Source: Acidobacteriota bacterium
GTDB taxonomy: Bacteria > Acidobacteriota > Terriglobia > Bryobacterales > Bryobacteraceae
Reading direction: 5' to 3'
DNA length: 64,000 nucleotides
Assembly (NCBI GenBank): GCA_025350695.1
Contig: JANXXI010000092.1
Location: forward strand, 1 to 64,000
Each line of letters begins with the position of its first letter. The stretch's first letter is position 1. The position numbers and the translations under genes are program-made. Under the pieces are notes generated by a model that was given only the letters and a program-made list of their open reading frames with translations, had not been told where the DNA came from and ran no database searches. Positions 62,738-64,000 of the stretch are shown in pieces.

Positions 62738-63397
62738 CTAAAACGTTTTATCTTTGGCGGCGCAAAGGGAATCAAGCGGACATTTGATACATTTGGGTTT
62801 TCTGGCCACGCAAAGCGCCCGGCCATGCAAAATAATCTGATGCGAAAACTTGATCCAGCGATCTTGCGGCAGGATTTTGATCAAAGCTTTCTCGATGGTT
62901 TCAGGCGTTTTCTGCCGGACCAAATCCAAGCGTTGGCTGATGCGTAGAACGTGGGTATCAACCACAACTCCGCTGGCGATGCCGAAGCCGGTACCAAGCA
63001 CTACGTTGGCGGTTTTGCGCGCCGCGCCGGGCACTGTCAGCAAATCTTCGATGTTGGTAGGCACCTTGCCGCCGAAGTTCGTCAAAATTCTTTTCGCGGC
63101 TCCCACTATGCTTTTCGCCTTGTTATTAAAAAATCCGGTGGAACGAACGTCTTGCGCCAACAGCTCAGGGGTTACGCTGGCGAAGTCTTCAATGGTAGGG
63201 TATTTCTTGAACAGGCCCGGAGTCACCAAGTTCACCCGCACGTCGGTGCATTGGGCGGAAAGTATGGTGGCAACCAGCAGTTCCCAAGGATTGGAATGAT
63301 GAAGCGCGCAAGTTGCGTCGGGATACAGTTGATCCAGAATTTCGAGGATTCGGTTGAGGCGCGCTTGGCGCTCGGCTGCATTTTTCGGGCGCTTCAT
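62738..63397 (-). CDS. nth: Endonuclease III (DNA glycosylase/AP lyase)
   Basis: A 219-residue base-excision repair enzyme removing oxidised pyrimidines and nicking abasic sites. The HhH motif 'LLTVPGAARKTANVVLG' has catalytic K128 and D147 follows in 'VVDTHV'; the usual GVG is GAA here, an odd loop. The [4Fe-4S] ligands are C196, C203, C206 and C212 (C-x6-C-x2-C-x5-C). It is the first gene of the minus-strand unit running down to pgk, 35 bp from a divergent gene. Confidence 0.95.
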   Translation of the reverse strand: MKRPKNAAERQARLNRILEILDQLYPDATCALHHSNPWELLVATILSAQCTDVRVNLVTPGLFKKYPTIEDFASVTPELLAQDVRSTGFFNNKAKSIVGAAKRILTNFGGKVPTNIEDLLTVPGAARKTANVVLGTGFGIASGVVVDTHVLRISQRLDLVRQKTPETIEKALIKILPQDRWIKFSHQIILHGRALCVARKPKCIKCPLDSLCAAKDKTF

Positions 63398-63432
63398 GGA
63401 GCTATGTTTCGCAAGTGGTCGCGGAGCACTTC

Positions 63433-64000
63433 ATGATAGCATCCCGAAGCCCCTGGATTCCTTTTTTAGCGGCGCTCTTAGTGTATTCTCGCGCGTTAAT
63501 GGGAACGTTTCATTTCGATGATTATGCGCTGCTGGTGGATCCGGCTATCACTTTGCTGGGTGGTTGGGTGGACTGCTTTCGTTGGACGCAGACGCGGCCG
63601 CTGACCTGGCTCAGCTTTTGGATGAATTATCAGCTAGGCGGCGCGGTGGCAACTGGCTATTTGGTTGTGAATGTGTTGCTGCACGCCGCGAATTCATGGT
63701 TGCTGGCCTCAACCATGAAGCGTGTTATTCCAGAGAACGTGGCATTCGCGGCGGCCTTGCTATTCGCTGTGCATCCCGCGGCGCTTGAACCGGTGAATTA
63801 CATTTTTGCTCGCGCCATCCTGCTGGCGACCCTATTTTCGCTGTTGGCGATGCGCGCTTGGTTCAATGGAAGTAGATGGCCCGCTGTTGTGTGGTTCATG
63901 GCTGCGATGCTGGCCAAGGAGGAATGCGTGGCGCTTCCCTTGTTTCTGGCGTTATTTGAGGTATCGCGCGGATGGAATCGAAAGGCGATGATGCCCCTTG
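63433..64000 (+). CDS. GT-C/TMTC-like membrane glycosyltransferase, partial (3' end beyond window)
   Basis: 189 codons are open to the window edge from ATG 63433. The product starts with a membrane helix, then 'MGTFHFDDYALLVDP', a loop with 'RWTQTRPLTWLSFWMN', and 'LFAVHPAALEPVNYIFARAILLATLFSLLA', matching the H-P...E-x-V-x-Y...R pattern of TMTC/DUF1736-type O-mannosyl and other polyprenol-dependent transferases. At least five transmembrane helices are visible. It is divergent from nth. Length, C-terminal domains (often TPR) and function cannot be judged here. Confidence 0.75.
   Translation, partial: MIASRSPWIPFLAALLVYSRALMGTFHFDDYALLVDPAITLLGGWVDCFRWTQTRPLTWLSFWMNYQLGGAVATGYLVVNVLLHAANSWLLASTMKRVIPENVAFAAALLFAVHPAALEPVNYIFARAILLATLFSLLAMRAWFNGSRWPAVVWFMAAMLAKEECVALPLFLALFEVSRGWNRKAMMPL

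Overview
The window looks like a chromosomal segment of an acidobacterium, most likely of the Bryobacterales/Solibacter type. This is inferred from gene content: an hpn hopanoid cluster, a TonB-dependent receptor with an N-terminal carboxypeptidase-regulatory-like domain, a DUF1549/DUF1553 plus DUF1501 pair, an oligogalacturonate lyase pair with ThuA, and a receptor kinase whose external part carries a repeat I associate with acidobacteria. Lipid A/Kdo and lipoprotein genes indicate a Gram-negative envelope. There is no rRNA, tRNA, CRISPR array, prophage or intact transposon.

Layout. 1-6970: housekeeping and envelope genes. These are a VapB-like antitoxin, an exported 5'-nucleotidase, an exported cyclophilin, a complete vapBC pair, a KdtA-LpxK fusion for lipid A assembly, and a DNA alkyltransferase. 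7024-15553: one co-directional hopanoid operon, ispH-shc-hpnA-hpnG-adh-adh-hpnC-hpnD. It runs from isoprenoid precursor to squalene cyclisation, but hpnE is missing and two zinc dehydrogenases sit before hpnC. 15659-18232: a TonB-dependent receptor. 18294-31112: a single 12.8-kb gene for a 4272-residue secreted protein made of PKD, Ig-like and Big domains with three near-duplicate supermodules.

31516-36700: a probable plant-polymer or sugar locus. ThuA and two tandem oligogalacturonate lyase-like genes face a DJ-1/PfpI gene and a sugar isomerase, with a perfect 16-bp LacI-type palindrome between them. 36672-47434: a polytopic membrane protein, a small SDR protein interrupted in frame by a REP-like repeat, then DUF1549/DUF1553, DUF1501, an OPT transporter and a membrane-embedded spermidine synthase-like protein. 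47438-55629: a PknB-type kinase, a decayed phosphoesterase, an MBL-fold hydrolase, cysS with a Cys/Met PLP enzyme and an orphan DNA methyltransferase, and a PaiB-like protein.

55723-56480 holds a degenerate group II intron tail (RT/maturase pieces plus domain V). 56527-63397 (minus strand) is a tight six-gene run, nth, lipoprotein, GT-C glycosyltransferase with a discoidin-like tail, BadF/GlcNAc-kinase-like protein, M20 peptidase, pgk. The window ends inside a divergent second GT-C-type gene.

Four dispersed GC-rich double-hairpin elements (near 38.0, 39.2, 50.9 and 55.2 kb) look like one REP family. Their first-hairpin stems differ in sequence but stay perfectly paired in three copies. Many starts are TTG or GTG, and several genes have a -10-like box just upstream of the start codon with no Shine-Dalgarno, suggesting short or absent leaders.
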